DNA from: an uncultured Muribaculaceae bacterium
GTDB lineage: Bacteria; Bacteroidota; Bacteroidia; Bacteroidales; Muribaculaceae
Length of the DNA: 64,000 bases
NCBI GenBank assembly: GCA_910578665.1
Contig: CAJTQU010000004.1
Location: 1 to 64,000 of the forward strand
Direction of reading: 5' to 3'
Shown here: piece by piece, positions 33,654-43,151 of the stretch
Layout: every line of letters starts with the position of its first letter
Numbering within the stretch: the first letter of the stretch is position 1
Notes under the pieces: model-generated
Told to the model about the DNA's origin: nothing
Databases searched by the model: none
Seen by the model: the letters and a program-made list of their open reading frames with translations, nothing else
Position numbers and translations under genes: made by a program

Positions 33654-34304
33654 ATGAAAAAATTCCAGCTCAGCGCAATGCCCAGAACCGAATTGGGCAA
33701 GAAAGCAACAAAGCAACTGCGTGCCAACGGCGGCATACCCGTTGTTCTCAACGGTAGCAAAATTGTAGAACTCCCCTACACAGGCTCTCTGAAAGAGGGT
33801 GAAAAAATCGTTGCTATCGATGAAAAGCGCGGTATCATGACTGCTGACCTTTCTGTAAAGGCAGAGGATGTACGCAAACTTATCTATACTCCCGACATCT
33901 TCGAGATCGAACTGGATATCAACGGAGACAAAAAGACTGCCGTAATCAAAGACTTGCAGTTCCAGCCCGTAAAAGATACTTTGCTCCACATCGACCTGAT
34001 GGAGGTAACTCCTGGCAAACCTATCGTTATGGAGGTTCCTGTACAGATCGAAGGCCATGCAGAAGGTGTTAAGGCCGGTGGTAAGCTCACACTGTCTATG
34101 CGCAAGCTCAAGGTAAAGGCTCTGTGCGAACAGATACCCGAGCGTCTCGTAGTAAACGTAGACCATCTGGGTCTCGGCAAATCCTTGGCAATAGGCGACC
34201 TGCACTTCGAAGGACTTGAGCTGATGAATGCCAAGAACGCGGTAGTATGCGCCGTGCAGCTCACCCGTGCAGCACGTGGTGCCCAGGCCAAGGCAGGAGC
34301 ATAA
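33654..34304 (+). CDS. rplY: 50S ribosomal protein L25 (Ctc form)
   Basis: Binds 5S rRNA in the large subunit. The 216-residue length marks the Ctc form, with an L25 domain (about 1-95, including RTELGKKATKQLRANGGIPVVL) and a C-terminal beta domain (about 100-190, PIVMEVPVQIEGHAEGVKAGG). The last 20 residues are Ala-rich, a frequent tail in Bacteroidetes. The start at 33654 (MKKFQLSAMPR) is well placed after an A-rich stretch. It is followed by pth and an S4-domain gene in the same direction, a typical translation-linked cluster. A structured leader upstream may regulate it. Confidence 0.95.
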   Translation: MKKFQLSAMPRTELGKKATKQLRANGGIPVVLNGSKIVELPYTGSLKEGEKIVAIDEKRGIMTADLSVKAEDVRKLIYTPDIFEIELDINGDKKTAVIKDLQFQPVKDTLLHIDLMEVTPGKPIVMEVPVQIEGHAEGVKAGGKLTLSMRKLKVKALCEQIPERLVVNVDHLGLGKSLAIGDLHFEGLELMNAKNAVVCAVQLTRAARGAQAKAGA

Positions 34305-34471
34305 TTCTCGCCCGTCAACTATTTCCATACAGGGGATGCCGCTTCATTCTACGGCGTCCCCTGAATTCTTAATACACCACACACAGTTTGATACCCAAAT
34401 TTGTAACACGAATGTTCGCGGCAAAGGCTGCAAAAACAACCAGAAGCCGCGAACAGCATACTGCCAATGCA

Positions 34472-35035
34472 ATGAAATATCTGATTGTAGGCCTGGGCAA
34501 CATAGGTCCGGAATACGTGGGAACACGCCATAACATAGGATTTAATGTGGCTGACGCGCTAACGGCATCGGCCGGAGCATCGTTTGAATCATGCCGTTAC
34601 GGCGACATGGCACGTTTCAGGGTAAAAAATGCCCAGCTAATAGTGCTAAAGCCATCAACTTTCATGAATCTCAGCGGCGTCGCCGTACGCTACTGGATGA
34701 ACAAAGAGAAAATGCCGTTGCAAAATCTGCTGGTGATAGTCGACGACCTGGCTCTGCCTTTCGGAGCAATACGGCTTAGAGCCGGCGGATCCGACGCAGG
34801 ACACAACGGTCTGAAAAACATAGCGGCCGAACTGGGCAACCAAAACTATGCAAGGTTGCGCTTCGGCATAGGCAGTGATTTTCCTAAGGGGGGGCAGGTA
34901 GACTATGTGCTAGGTAAATTTCCACAGGAGCAAATGACTGAAATGCCGGCCAGAATCGAGCTTGCGGTAGACGCGGTAAAAGCATTCTGCCTGTCCGGTC
35001 TTTCATTTGCAATGAATAATTTTAACAATAAATAA
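34472..35035 (+). CDS. pth: Peptidyl-tRNA hydrolase
   Basis: Frees tRNA from peptidyl-tRNA that has dropped off the ribosome. The start is placed at the ATG at 34472, because MKYLIVGLGNIGPEYVGTRHNIGFNVAD is the conserved N-terminus with catalytic His in TRHNIGF; a longer reading from 34388 adds a non-conserved tail. LKPSTFMNLSGVAVRYW, IVDDLALPFGAIRLRAGGSDAGHNGLKNI and a C-terminal VLGKFPQ segment are all present. The length of 187 aa is normal. It lies 168 bases after rplY and four bases before the S4-domain gene. Confidence 0.95.
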   Translation: MKYLIVGLGNIGPEYVGTRHNIGFNVADALTASAGASFESCRYGDMARFRVKNAQLIVLKPSTFMNLSGVAVRYWMNKEKMPLQNLLVIVDDLALPFGAIRLRAGGSDAGHNGLKNIAAELGNQNYARLRFGIGSDFPKGGQVDYVLGKFPQEQMTEMPARIELAVDAVKAFCLSGLSFAMNNFNNK

Positions 35036-35039
35036 CCAT

Positions 35040-35483
35040 ATGCCCAAGACCGAAGAACGCATAGACAAATGGTTATGGGCCATGCGTGTGTTCAAAACAC
35101 GCACCATAGCCACTGATGCCTGTAAGAAAGGGCGCGTAAGCATGGGAGGTGCAAACGTAAAACCGTCGCGGACTGTAAAGCCTGGCGACATAATAGACGT
35201 GCGTAAGCCTCCTATTACCTATACATTCAGAGTTACGGCCATACCCACAGGCCGTCTCGGCGCTAAACTCGTGCCTGATTATTTGGAAAATCTCACCCCG
35301 GAGAGCCAGTATGACCTGCTTGAAATGTCGAGAATCAGCGGTTTTGTCGACAGGCGCAAAGGTCTGGGACGTCCCACCAAACGGGATGCCAGGGACATGG
35401 CTTCTTTTAAAGAAGAAGCATACACGGCAGATTCGTTTTTCCTGGACTGGGAAGACGATTTCGATGACGAGGATGACGATTAA
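35040..35483 (+). CDS. hslR: RNA-binding S4 domain protein (Hsp15-like)
   Basis: A 147-residue protein of the Hsp15 type, which binds the 50S subunit carrying a stalled peptidyl-tRNA. The S4 domain opens at once: ERIDKWLWAMRVFKTRTIATDACKKGRVSMGGANVKPS, then VKPGDIIDV near residue 47. The C-terminal half is basic (DRRKGLGRPTKRDARDM) and then strongly acidic (WEDDFDDEDDD), as in other members. It follows pth by four bases and probably shares its transcript. Rescue of stalled ribosomes would fit next to pth, though this is inferred. Confidence 0.85.
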   Translation: MPKTEERIDKWLWAMRVFKTRTIATDACKKGRVSMGGANVKPSRTVKPGDIIDVRKPPITYTFRVTAIPTGRLGAKLVPDYLENLTPESQYDLLEMSRISGFVDRRKGLGRPTKRDARDMASFKEEAYTADSFFLDWEDDFDDEDDD

Positions 35484-35530
35484 CCGTCACCCTCGCCTAT
35501 ATTTTGTACCTATAATAAAAACTAACAATC

Positions 35531-36772
35531 ATGAAAACGACACAAAATAAGACGCAACGCGGAATGCACTACGCCATAGTCATAGCCGCATGCTGCTGTA
35601 TGATGATGGGTGTCAACGTCGGGCTGGTCATGAGCTGTGCCGGAATATTCTACCAGCCTGTAAGCCAGGCTCTGGGAGTATCGGTAGGATCTTTCGGCGT
35701 ATACATGTCACTCAGTTTTATAACCTCGAGCCTCATGCTGTCTGTGGCAGGCAAAATGATGGAACGATACAGTGCAAGACGCATCCTCACCATAAATTCC
35801 GCCATTTGCGGCATATGTCTCGCATCCATGGGCCTTTTCAACGAATTATGGCAATTCTACACGGCTGGCGCACTGATAGGCGCCACGCTGGCATTCCTGC
35901 TATATCTGAGCTTCCCTACCCTGATCAACCGATGGTTTAACACACGCGTAGGGCTTCTGATAGGCATATGCAGCGCGGCATCCGGCATAGGAGGAGTAAT
36001 CTTCAACCCGATAGGAGGAGCCATAATTACCGCATACGGATGGCGTGCCGCATATATAGTATTTGGTGCCATAATACTGCTTATAGTCACACCGTTGCTA
36101 GGAATACTGCTGCGAGACTATCCATCCGACAAGGGTCTGCAACCATACGGAGCGGTCTGCAAATCCGGGAACTACAAAGCGACCCCGGCCGACAACCGGC
36201 AGAGCATCGACTATGCCAGCGCCACACGCATGCCGGTATTCTATGCCATGATATTATTCGCATTCCTCATGATGGCGGCATCTACCCTAAACTTGTTCAT
36301 CCCGAAATACGTCACACTGGCAGGCCACAGCATAGAGCAGAGCGCCCTGGCCGCATCAGCCATAATGGCCGGTGTAACCATCGGCAAACTTGTACTGGGA
36401 TATATCAATGACCGTTCGTGCGCACTCGGTTCGGTTCTGACTACTGCTTCCGGCATAGCCGGACTGCTCCTGCTGATAGCCGATGACAACCATATGGCAG
36501 TTATTCTCACCGGCTCGTTCTTGTTCGGATGGGCCTATGCCGGTGTCACAGTACAGACAGCTATGCTGGTGCGCACCATATTCGGCAGCGCGCACTACGC
36601 CAGGATATATTCGGTAATATCTATAGCCCTTGCCGCCGGCGGCGCCATAGCGTCCGGAGGATGGGGATTTCTGGCCGAAAGCACTTCATACAGCTGCATA
36701 TTTTACACCGGCATAGGCATGCTGTCATTATCGGCCATACTCGCCCTGTTGTCACTGCGCAAGACACATTGA
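35531..36772 (+). CDS. MFS transporter, OFA (oxalate/formate antiporter-like) family
   Basis: A 413-residue inner-membrane transporter with about 12 hydrophobic segments. The OFA family, whose known member exchanges oxalate for formate, is suggested by the N-terminal MMMGVNVGLVMSCAGIFYQPVSQALGVSVGSFGVYMS, the NRWFNTRVGLLIGICSAASGIGG loop 4-like motif near residue 138, and the cytoplasmic DYPSDKGLQPYG before helix 7, a typical family landmark. The substrate is unknown; other members take up different anions. It lies 47 bases after the S4-domain gene and ends at a strong terminator. No metabolic partner is adjacent. Confidence 0.8.
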   Translation: MKTTQNKTQRGMHYAIVIAACCCMMMGVNVGLVMSCAGIFYQPVSQALGVSVGSFGVYMSLSFITSSLMLSVAGKMMERYSARRILTINSAICGICLASMGLFNELWQFYTAGALIGATLAFLLYLSFPTLINRWFNTRVGLLIGICSAASGIGGVIFNPIGGAIITAYGWRAAYIVFGAIILLIVTPLLGILLRDYPSDKGLQPYGAVCKSGNYKATPADNRQSIDYASATRMPVFYAMILFAFLMMAASTLNLFIPKYVTLAGHSIEQSALAASAIMAGVTIGKLVLGYINDRSCALGSVLTTASGIAGLLLLIADDNHMAVILTGSFLFGWAYAGVTVQTAMLVRTIFGSAHYARIYSVISIALAAGGAIASGGWGFLAESTSYSCIFYTGIGMLSLSAILALLSLRKTH

Positions 36773-36814
36773 CACAGCCGTTTCATAAGCGTTTACAACT
36801 AGACATATATCCTG

Positions 36815-36863
36815 AAAACACAAGACCGGAAAGTGGTGATGCCACTTTCCGGTCTTGTGTTTT
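36815..36863. terminator. Bidirectional terminator between MFS gene and efflux operon
   Basis: A 22-bp perfect stem (36815-36836 with 36842-36863, loop TGATG) has A on one flank and T on the other, so it can end both the plus-strand MFS transcript and the minus-strand efflux operon. Confidence 0.85.
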
Positions 36864-36895
36864 ATAACTTATCAGTAAATATTCTACGGGGCTGT

Positions 36896-37189
36896 TCAGA
36901 TTGAGTCTTCCACCGTCCAGAGAAAAGCACGCAGACCTAGACGAGGCCTGCTCTCGTCTAAAGCCTTAAGGTCGGCCATCACCCCTGGCGCGCTGTCATC
37001 AGGCACCACTGTGATTATGGCCTGTGCCAGCGACGGCCACGCATGGGTGCCGTAGTGCGGTTCGCCACGGTGCGACCCACGACCCTGCACTATGCCGAGG
37101 CCTGTAAAGCCCCGGCATGAGTGCCTGTTTAGAATCTCTATTATATGGTCATGATGAGCCTGGTCATAGGCTATAAATATAGATTTCAT
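36896..37189 (-). CDS. PG0541-type RND-transporter-associated PII-like protein
   Basis: A 97-residue cytosolic protein at the end of the efflux operon. The sequence (MKSIFIAYDQAHHDHIIEILNRHSCRGFTGL, then HAWPSLAQAIITVV and LRAFLWTVEDSI) fits the PII/GlnB-like fold of the family named for Porphyromonas PG0541, found next to Bacteroidetes RND pumps. Its exact job is unknown; a PII-like fold suggests sensing a small ligand or tuning the pump. It begins 11 bases after the permease stop, clearly in the same operon. Confidence 0.75.
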   Translation of the reverse strand: MKSIFIAYDQAHHDHIIEILNRHSCRGFTGLGIVQGRGSHRGEPHYGTHAWPSLAQAIITVVPDDSAPGVMADLKALDESRPRLGLRAFLWTVEDSI

Positions 37190-37200
37190 ATAGTAACAGA

Positions 37201-40200
37201 TTATTTCTTATTTAATTTAAGATACTGCTTGCGCCATATCTTGCGGTTACGTTTCACACCACGTCCGGCAAACACGCAATAAAGTACGGGAACAAACAGC
37301 AACGTGAGTATCGTGGAAAACGTAAGACCGCCTATCACGGCCGTACCCATCGGGCGCCACATCTCAGATCCCTGGCCGGAACCTACCGCCATAGGCACCA
37401 TACCGAGAATAGTGGTAAGGGTAGTCATTACCACGGGACGCAGACGAGACTTACCTCCCAGAATCACGGCTGTACGTATCCCCATGCCGCGCTCTCTGTT
37501 AAGCGTGATATAGTCTATAAGCACAATACCGTTCTTAACCACAATACCGATAAGCATGATGGCTCCGATAAGGCTCATCACATTCAATGTATGGCCGGTA
37601 AGCCACAAAATAAGGAACACGCCTGAGAAAGCAAACAGCAGCGAGGTCATTATTATACCCGGATAAGTAAGACTCTCAAACTGTGCCGCCATAACAATAT
37701 AAACAAGTATTATAATCAGTATGCCCAACATCATCAAATCGCTGAAAGAATCCTGCTGGTCTTCAAACGAGCCGGCCAGACCGATAGTGATACCTGCGGG
37801 CATATGCATCTTGTCTATCGCCGCCTGAGCCTGTTCCACAACCTGGCTCATAGGCACACCGTCAACCACGGCAGACACCGTTATAAGGCGTTCGCGGTTC
37901 TTACGCTCGATAGTGGGCGGAGTGAAACGTTCAACCACCTTGCCAACATCTTTGATTCGCACACCTTGCCCGGCAGAGTTAAACACCATGATATTCTCTA
38001 TATCTGATATATCCGTACGACGGTCTGGCTCATACATGACCTTTATATCGTATTCCTCGCCGTCTTCACGGAACTGGGACGATGTGGCGCCGTTGATACG
38101 GTTGCGCAGAGCATATGCCACTGTCTGCATGTTCAAACCATGTAATGACAACTTCTCACGATCAAAATCCACCTGGTATTCCGGCTGATAGTCACCGCGC
38201 GACACCGTCACGTCGGCTGTACCCTGTATTCCTTCGAGTATCTGTTTCAAGTCTGCGGCCACCGAGTCCGTTTCTGCAAAATCATAACCGTAAATCTCAA
38301 AGTCAACAGTACTCTGTCCGCCCATGCCCATGCCTCGGCCGCCGCCTACATTCACCTGGGCTTTCTTAAATTCAGGGAACTGTTTCAGATCCTGGCGCAT
38401 ACCGTCTGCCACCTCGGTTATAGTCCGTTCGCGGTCTCCGGGATCAGTCAGAGAGATATTCATATCCACTATGTGGCTGCCGTTATCAGACAGCGACGCG
38501 AACGTATTATCCGAACTGGCCGGACCGGCAGTAAAACTGGAAACCTTTATCTCTGGATATTTAGCACGCCAGAGAGAATCAAGACGTCTGACAGCGTCCT
38601 GTGTGATCTCGACACGAGTACCTATAGGCGTTTCGAGAGAAACACCGATACGGGCATTGTCCTGTGTCGGGAAAAACTCAGTACCCACATGCTTCATCAG
38701 AAATATAGAGCCGACAAATGTGGCCAGGCACAGCAGTATAGTAACCGCGCGGTGACTCACTACCCACCCGAGCAGGCGCGCATAACCATTGTCAAACGCG
38801 TCAAGACTGCGCTCAATCGGTGTAAAAAACACACGGTACATCTTGCTATGATGGTTATTCAGACGCAGCCACTGGCTACACAGCATCGGTGTGAGCGTAA
38901 GGGCGCACGTGGTAGAGATAATCATCATAATAGTCACCATCCATCCGAGCTGACGGAAAAGCACGCCTGTCATGCCCGTCACCATGGTCAGAGGGAAGAA
39001 AACCGCTATCAGAGTGAGAGTAGAGGCTATTACAGATATGGCCACCTCGTTCGTGCCATGTACCGCTGCCTGCTTCGGATCACTGCCCCTCTCGATATGC
39101 GTAGTCACATTCTCCAACACCACTATGGCATCGTCGACCACCATACCGATAGATATAGACAATGCTGACAGCGATACGATGTTGAGCGTGTTGCCTGTGG
39201 CGGCAAGATATATAAACGAGGCTATAAGAGAAACCGGTATCGTGATAACGATAATCATAGTGGCCCTCCAGCGTCCGAGGAACAAGAACACCACAATCAT
39301 AACGAACAACAGGGCATACAGCACCGTCTCCTCCAGAGAGGCTATGGTATTTCGTATGTTGTCCGATGTATCGACAATGACACCAAGCTTGACATCCGAA
39401 GGCAGATTCTTTTGCAGACGTGGCAACATCTTCATCACCGACTCCGAAATCTGCACCGAATTAGCACCGCTCTGTTTCTGGATCACGATTATGGCACCAT
39501 TCTCGCCACCGATAAAAGTGCGCTGCGTGCGTTCCTCCAAAGAATCGTCCACACGCGCCACGTCACGCAGATAGACTGTGCGGCCTTCATAAGACCCTAC
39601 CGGAATATTCTCCATCTGCCTGGCATCTTCAAACTCACCCTGCACGCGCAGCGCATAAGTATTCGACCCGATATCAAATGATCCGCCCGGCGTATTACGG
39701 TTTTCGGCCTGTATTATGGATGAAATCTGCTCGACGCTCATATTATAGGCCTCAAGCTTGTTAGGATCGCAATAGACATGTATCTCGCGCTTAGGCGCAC
39801 CAGAGATACTCACAGTACCGACACCGTCAATACGGGCCAACGGGTTGGCCACACCGTCATCAAGGATCTTGTACAGGCCGGCCATACTCTCTTTAGCCTC
39901 TACCGACAACAGACATATGGGTATCATGTCGGTAGAGAATTTGAAAATTATAGGATTCTCTGCAGCATCAGGCAGCATAGACTCCACCATGTCGAGTTTG
40001 TCTCTGACATCATTTGTGAGCACGTCAATATCGTAACCATATTCAAATTCCAGTGTGATAACCGAAGTATTCTCTCGGCTCTGTGACGTTATATGCTTAA
40101 GATGCTCTACCGAATTCAGCGAATTTTCAAGAGGCTTTGTGAGATTCTGTTCTATATCCTCCGCACTCGCACCCGGGTACATGGTTATGACCATGAGCGA

Positions 40201-40329
40201 GTTAGTGTCTATGTCCGGATACAGGTCAATGGGCAGTTTGGCGAGTGAGAACAGACCCATGATGATCACCGCCACAAAACACAGCGTAGTCATCACGGGA
40301 CGCTTCACCGCCGATCCGTATATACTCAT
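37201..40329 (-). CDS. RND efflux permease, HAE-1 (AcrB-like) family
   Basis: The inner-membrane proton-driven pump of a tripartite exporter for drugs or other hydrophobic compounds. The 1042-residue length and the two six-helix bundles separated by large periplasmic loops are typical. Landmarks are the N-terminal KRPVMTTLCFVAVIIMGLFSLAKLPIDLYPDID, PGASAEDIEQNLTKPLE, GMVVDDAIVVLENV in helix 4 with the paired Asp residues used for proton transfer, and the matching C-terminal GIVVKNGIVLIDYI. The substrate cannot be predicted. Upstream genes encode the adaptor and outer-membrane channel, and a PG0541-like gene follows. Confidence 0.95.
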   Translation of the reverse strand: MSIYGSAVKRPVMTTLCFVAVIIMGLFSLAKLPIDLYPDIDTNSLMVITMYPGASAEDIEQNLTKPLENSLNSVEHLKHITSQSRENTSVITLEFEYGYDIDVLTNDVRDKLDMVESMLPDAAENPIIFKFSTDMIPICLLSVEAKESMAGLYKILDDGVANPLARIDGVGTVSISGAPKREIHVYCDPNKLEAYNMSVEQISSIIQAENRNTPGGSFDIGSNTYALRVQGEFEDARQMENIPVGSYEGRTVYLRDVARVDDSLEERTQRTFIGGENGAIIVIQKQSGANSVQISESVMKMLPRLQKNLPSDVKLGVIVDTSDNIRNTIASLEETVLYALLFVMIVVFLFLGRWRATMIIVITIPVSLIASFIYLAATGNTLNIVSLSALSISIGMVVDDAIVVLENVTTHIERGSDPKQAAVHGTNEVAISVIASTLTLIAVFFPLTMVTGMTGVLFRQLGWMVTIMMIISTTCALTLTPMLCSQWLRLNNHHSKMYRVFFTPIERSLDAFDNGYARLLGWVVSHRAVTILLCLATFVGSIFLMKHVGTEFFPTQDNARIGVSLETPIGTRVEITQDAVRRLDSLWRAKYPEIKVSSFTAGPASSDNTFASLSDNGSHIVDMNISLTDPGDRERTITEVADGMRQDLKQFPEFKKAQVNVGGGRGMGMGGQSTVDFEIYGYDFAETDSVAADLKQILEGIQGTADVTVSRGDYQPEYQVDFDREKLSLHGLNMQTVAYALRNRINGATSSQFREDGEEYDIKVMYEPDRRTDISDIENIMVFNSAGQGVRIKDVGKVVERFTPPTIERKNRERLITVSAVVDGVPMSQVVEQAQAAIDKMHMPAGITIGLAGSFEDQQDSFSDLMMLGILIIILVYIVMAAQFESLTYPGIIMTSLLFAFSGVFLILWLTGHTLNVMSLIGAIMLIGIVVKNGIVLIDYITLNRERGMGIRTAVILGGKSRLRPVVMTTLTTILGMVPMAVGSGQGSEMWRPMGTAVIGGLTFSTILTLLFVPVLYCVFAGRGVKRNRKIWRKQYLKLNKK

Positions 40330-40358
40330 AAATAAACTTTGTCAAAAAAGATTAATAA

Positions 40359-41420
40359 TTATTTTTTCAGCTGTACAGCCTTGCCGTTGGCCAGCGCGTT
40401 CTGGCCGCTGATTACAACTTGCGAACCGGATTCGATACCGCTAATCACCTCATAGCTCGCGCCTAGACGCTGTCCGAGTTCCACTTTAAGGAAGTCGACT
40501 GTAGAGGTCGAGGGATTATAGACGTATATATACTGGTCACCCGAGCCCTGCTGTTTGACTACGGCCCTGTCCGGCACCACGACATGTCTGGCCGTGCCCA
40601 GATTAAGGGTCACTCGTGCAAACATGCCTGGCAGCACACGGTTGCCCGGATTGGGCAATGTGATCTCTACACCGAACGTACGCGTATTGGTATCCACAGT
40701 AGGCATAATCTTTGATATAACTCCGGTAAAGCCCTCATCACCATAAGTATCAAACTTTATATCAGCTTTCATACCGGTGTGTATCAGCGAATATTCTGTT
40801 TCAGACACATTGATGATAATCTTGACAGGCTGCACCTGGGCGATTGTGAGTATAGGCAAATTGCCGGTCATATCGCCTGGATCATAGTTACGCGCCGTAA
40901 CCACTCCGCTCACAGGGGTGGTGAGCACACAATTCTCACGCGCGTTAGCCAGGGCGCGACGCGCGTTAGCCACGTTGTTACGAGCATTGACCACCTGCGC
41001 CTGCAGCTGGTCAACAGCCTGCCTGGTGCCTCCGCCTATCTTAAACAGTTCGAGAGCGCGGTTATAATCGGCCTGCACATTTTTCAGACTTGCCTCTGCC
41101 GTAGACACCTGCAGCTCATAAGACGCCGCATTGACATCGTCCAGTACCGCCACACGCTGCCCTGCACTCACATTTTGTCCTTCCTCTACAAGTATGCTCT
41201 TGATGCGCAGCGGCATTGACGAAGATATGTTGTTCACTTTGTCAGCCTCGGTAGTAGCCGTATATACATATTCCTGGTCTACATCCATAGCCTCCACAGT
41301 CTGCACCTCGACCACCGGCTTCTCATCAGCCTTGTCGGCATCCTTCTTTTTTTCTTCTCCGGCACAGGAGCCAAGCATGGCAGCCAATGCCCCTATGACA
41401 AATAATCTCCTTATTTTCAT
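40359..41420 (-). CDS. RND efflux periplasmic adaptor lipoprotein (membrane fusion protein)
   Basis: A 353-residue adaptor bridging the inner-membrane pump and the outer-membrane channel. Lipobox at LGSCAGEE (Cys 19). The order is beta-barrel and lipoyl half (QNVSAGQRVAVLDDVNAASYELQ near 79), a helical hairpin (about 105-160, KNVQADYNRALELFKIGG), the second lipoyl half (TPVSGVVTARNYDPGDMTG) and the C-terminal membrane-proximal region (VISGQNALANGKAVQLKK). It sits between the channel gene and the permease gene in the same operon. Highly charged residues follow the lipid anchor. Confidence 0.94.
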   Translation of the reverse strand: MKIRRLFVIGALAAMLGSCAGEEKKKDADKADEKPVVEVQTVEAMDVDQEYVYTATTEADKVNNISSSMPLRIKSILVEEGQNVSAGQRVAVLDDVNAASYELQVSTAEASLKNVQADYNRALELFKIGGGTRQAVDQLQAQVVNARNNVANARRALANARENCVLTTPVSGVVTARNYDPGDMTGNLPILTIAQVQPVKIIINVSETEYSLIHTGMKADIKFDTYGDEGFTGVISKIMPTVDTNTRTFGVEITLPNPGNRVLPGMFARVTLNLGTARHVVVPDRAVVKQQGSGDQYIYVYNPSTSTVDFLKVELGQRLGASYEVISGIESGSQVVISGQNALANGKAVQLKK

Positions 41421-41443
41421 CGTCTTATATTTATTTTCAATAA

Positions 41444-42868
41444 TTATTTAACTACTACGGAACCCGTATTGTCACGACCCAGCAGCAAATCAAGCTCAGA
41501 TACCGAAACCAGGTAATTATACACTGCCTGGTAATACGCAAGCTGCGCCTGGGTCTCGGCCAGTTCGCTGTCCCTCAGGTCAAGATAAGTAGCGGCTCCT
41601 ACCTCAAAGCTTTTTTTCATAATCTCATGAGCCTTGACAGCCTGGCGCACCCCTTCGGCATTAGTATCGATCTGGCGAGCCTCCTTATTAATATTATCAA
41701 CCGCCAGACTGACCTGCATATTAAGGTTGTTCACCAGATTTTCACGTTGGAACTGCATCTCGGCCAACTGGACTTTGGCCTGCTTAAGACCATAATAGCG
41801 GCTGCCTCCGCTAAACAGGGGGACAGAAATACTCACTCCCACCGTAGAGTACGGATTCAGGTCAATATTTTTAAACATATTTCCGTTTGAAAGCGACGAC
41901 CATGCCAGATTGAACGTAGCGGCCACAGTCGGGATAAATGCCCGTTTCTTCATCTCCACGGTCTGCGACAGTAATTTAGTGTCTATGTCAAGACTGCGTA
42001 ACGAAGTATTGTCTGAAATATCCGTATTCAGGATATTGGTATGTGCATACATATCCGACTGCAAATCCTTAAGGGTCACATCGGGCCTTATCATGACCTC
42101 GGCATTCATTCCCATGAGCATCTTAAGCTGCAACTCGGCCTGCCTGATCGCGATATCGGCCTGAAGCAATTCAGGCTCTACATTCTTAACCTGCACGGAT
42201 GAACGCAACACATCATATTCAGAAGCAGTACCCACCTTAAACTTCTTCTCATACATCTCGGCATTGAACTTGGCATTGTCATAGTTCTGTTGCAACACAT
42301 CTTTGGAGGCAAGAGCCAGCATCAAGGTATAATATGCACTGTTCACCGCATGCACCATATCGAGGCGCGATGCCCTGGCGCTTTCCACCGTTTTGAGTAT
42401 CTGGGTGTCGGCCAGGTCAAGTGATTTCCACAACGTGGGAGCTATCAATGGTACGGCCACGTTGAAGCCCATATTCCAGGAATTGTCACTACCCATCTTT
42501 ATAGCCTGCGACGAACCGCCCATATTCATCTTTATAGTCTGCAACTCAATGGAACGCTGGTAAGCCAGAGAAAAGTCAAGCGTGGGGAACAGCGCGGCAA
42601 GTGTCTCCTTCTTGCTATAGTCCATTCTTTCAATCTCCATGTCTGCCACACGGATAGTGGGATTGCTTTCCAACGCTATACGCACACATTCTTCGCGGCT
42701 CAGATTAATCCTCGCAGAATCCGGCGTGCCAACAACGGCGATACCGGTCGAAACAGGCGCAGTCCCCACAGCGGACAGACTGTCGACCGACAAGACGGCA
42801 GCTCCGTCAGCCGCCCCGGCCCACCCCGCAACGAGTAAGGCCGTAACCATCAGTCTACTTCGTTTCAT
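41444..42868 (-). CDS. TolC-family outer-membrane channel
   Basis: The outer-membrane exit duct of the efflux pump. A signal peptide occupies about 1-25. The start is set at the ATG at 42868, since an in-frame TTG at 42874 adds only two residues. The two OEP repeats of TolC are seen: LSREECVRIALESNPTIRVADMEIE near 57 and the second set, including VSISVPLFSGGSRYYGLKQAKVQLAEMQFQ in the C-terminal half; EVGAATYLDLRDSELAETQAQLAYYQAVYNYL is the conserved late helix. The length of 474 aa is typical. It is the first gene of the four-gene efflux operon. A possible -7 box (TACTTTTG on the minus strand) lies at 42915-42922. Confidence 0.93.
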   Translation of the reverse strand: MKRSRLMVTALLVAGWAGAADGAAVLSVDSLSAVGTAPVSTGIAVVGTPDSARINLSREECVRIALESNPTIRVADMEIERMDYSKKETLAALFPTLDFSLAYQRSIELQTIKMNMGGSSQAIKMGSDNSWNMGFNVAVPLIAPTLWKSLDLADTQILKTVESARASRLDMVHAVNSAYYTLMLALASKDVLQQNYDNAKFNAEMYEKKFKVGTASEYDVLRSSVQVKNVEPELLQADIAIRQAELQLKMLMGMNAEVMIRPDVTLKDLQSDMYAHTNILNTDISDNTSLRSLDIDTKLLSQTVEMKKRAFIPTVAATFNLAWSSLSNGNMFKNIDLNPYSTVGVSISVPLFSGGSRYYGLKQAKVQLAEMQFQRENLVNNLNMQVSLAVDNINKEARQIDTNAEGVRQAVKAHEIMKKSFEVGAATYLDLRDSELAETQAQLAYYQAVYNYLVSVSELDLLLGRDNTGSVVVK

Positions 42869-43047
42869 ACACAAATGTTGATAAGGTTAATATACTACTT
42901 ATTAAAATAAAGCACAAAAGTAATCAAAAAATTCCAGCCGGCCGCCCGATAATCTGCCTGGTAATAAATAGACCATAAATAGTGAACTATAGAACAAAGA
43001 GGCGTATAGCCACACGCGATTAGACCGTATAACACAAATACAGCAGA

Positions 43048-43079
43048 TTTGTGGGAGCGGATTATTTTTTGTAACTTTG
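43048..43079 (+). promoter_or_regulatory. Promoter of the thrS-infC-rpmI-rplT operon
   Basis: TTTG at 43048-43051, a 20-base spacer and TAACTTTG at 43072-43079, with a T-run before the -7 box as in the rplY promoter. The start is predicted near 43086, about 66 bases before the thrS ATG. Confidence 0.75.
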
Positions 43080-43151
43080 TGGCGGATTGGACGTAGCGCG
43101 AAACAAAAGCCCCAACACGTCCCTAAAAACAATTCTGAACAAATATACGTA

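Noticed and set aside
43077..43151. Longer thrS start in frame at 43077
   Set aside because: This stretch overlaps the TAACTTTG promoter box and encodes non-conserved residues; MINISFPDG at 43152 fits the TGS domain.
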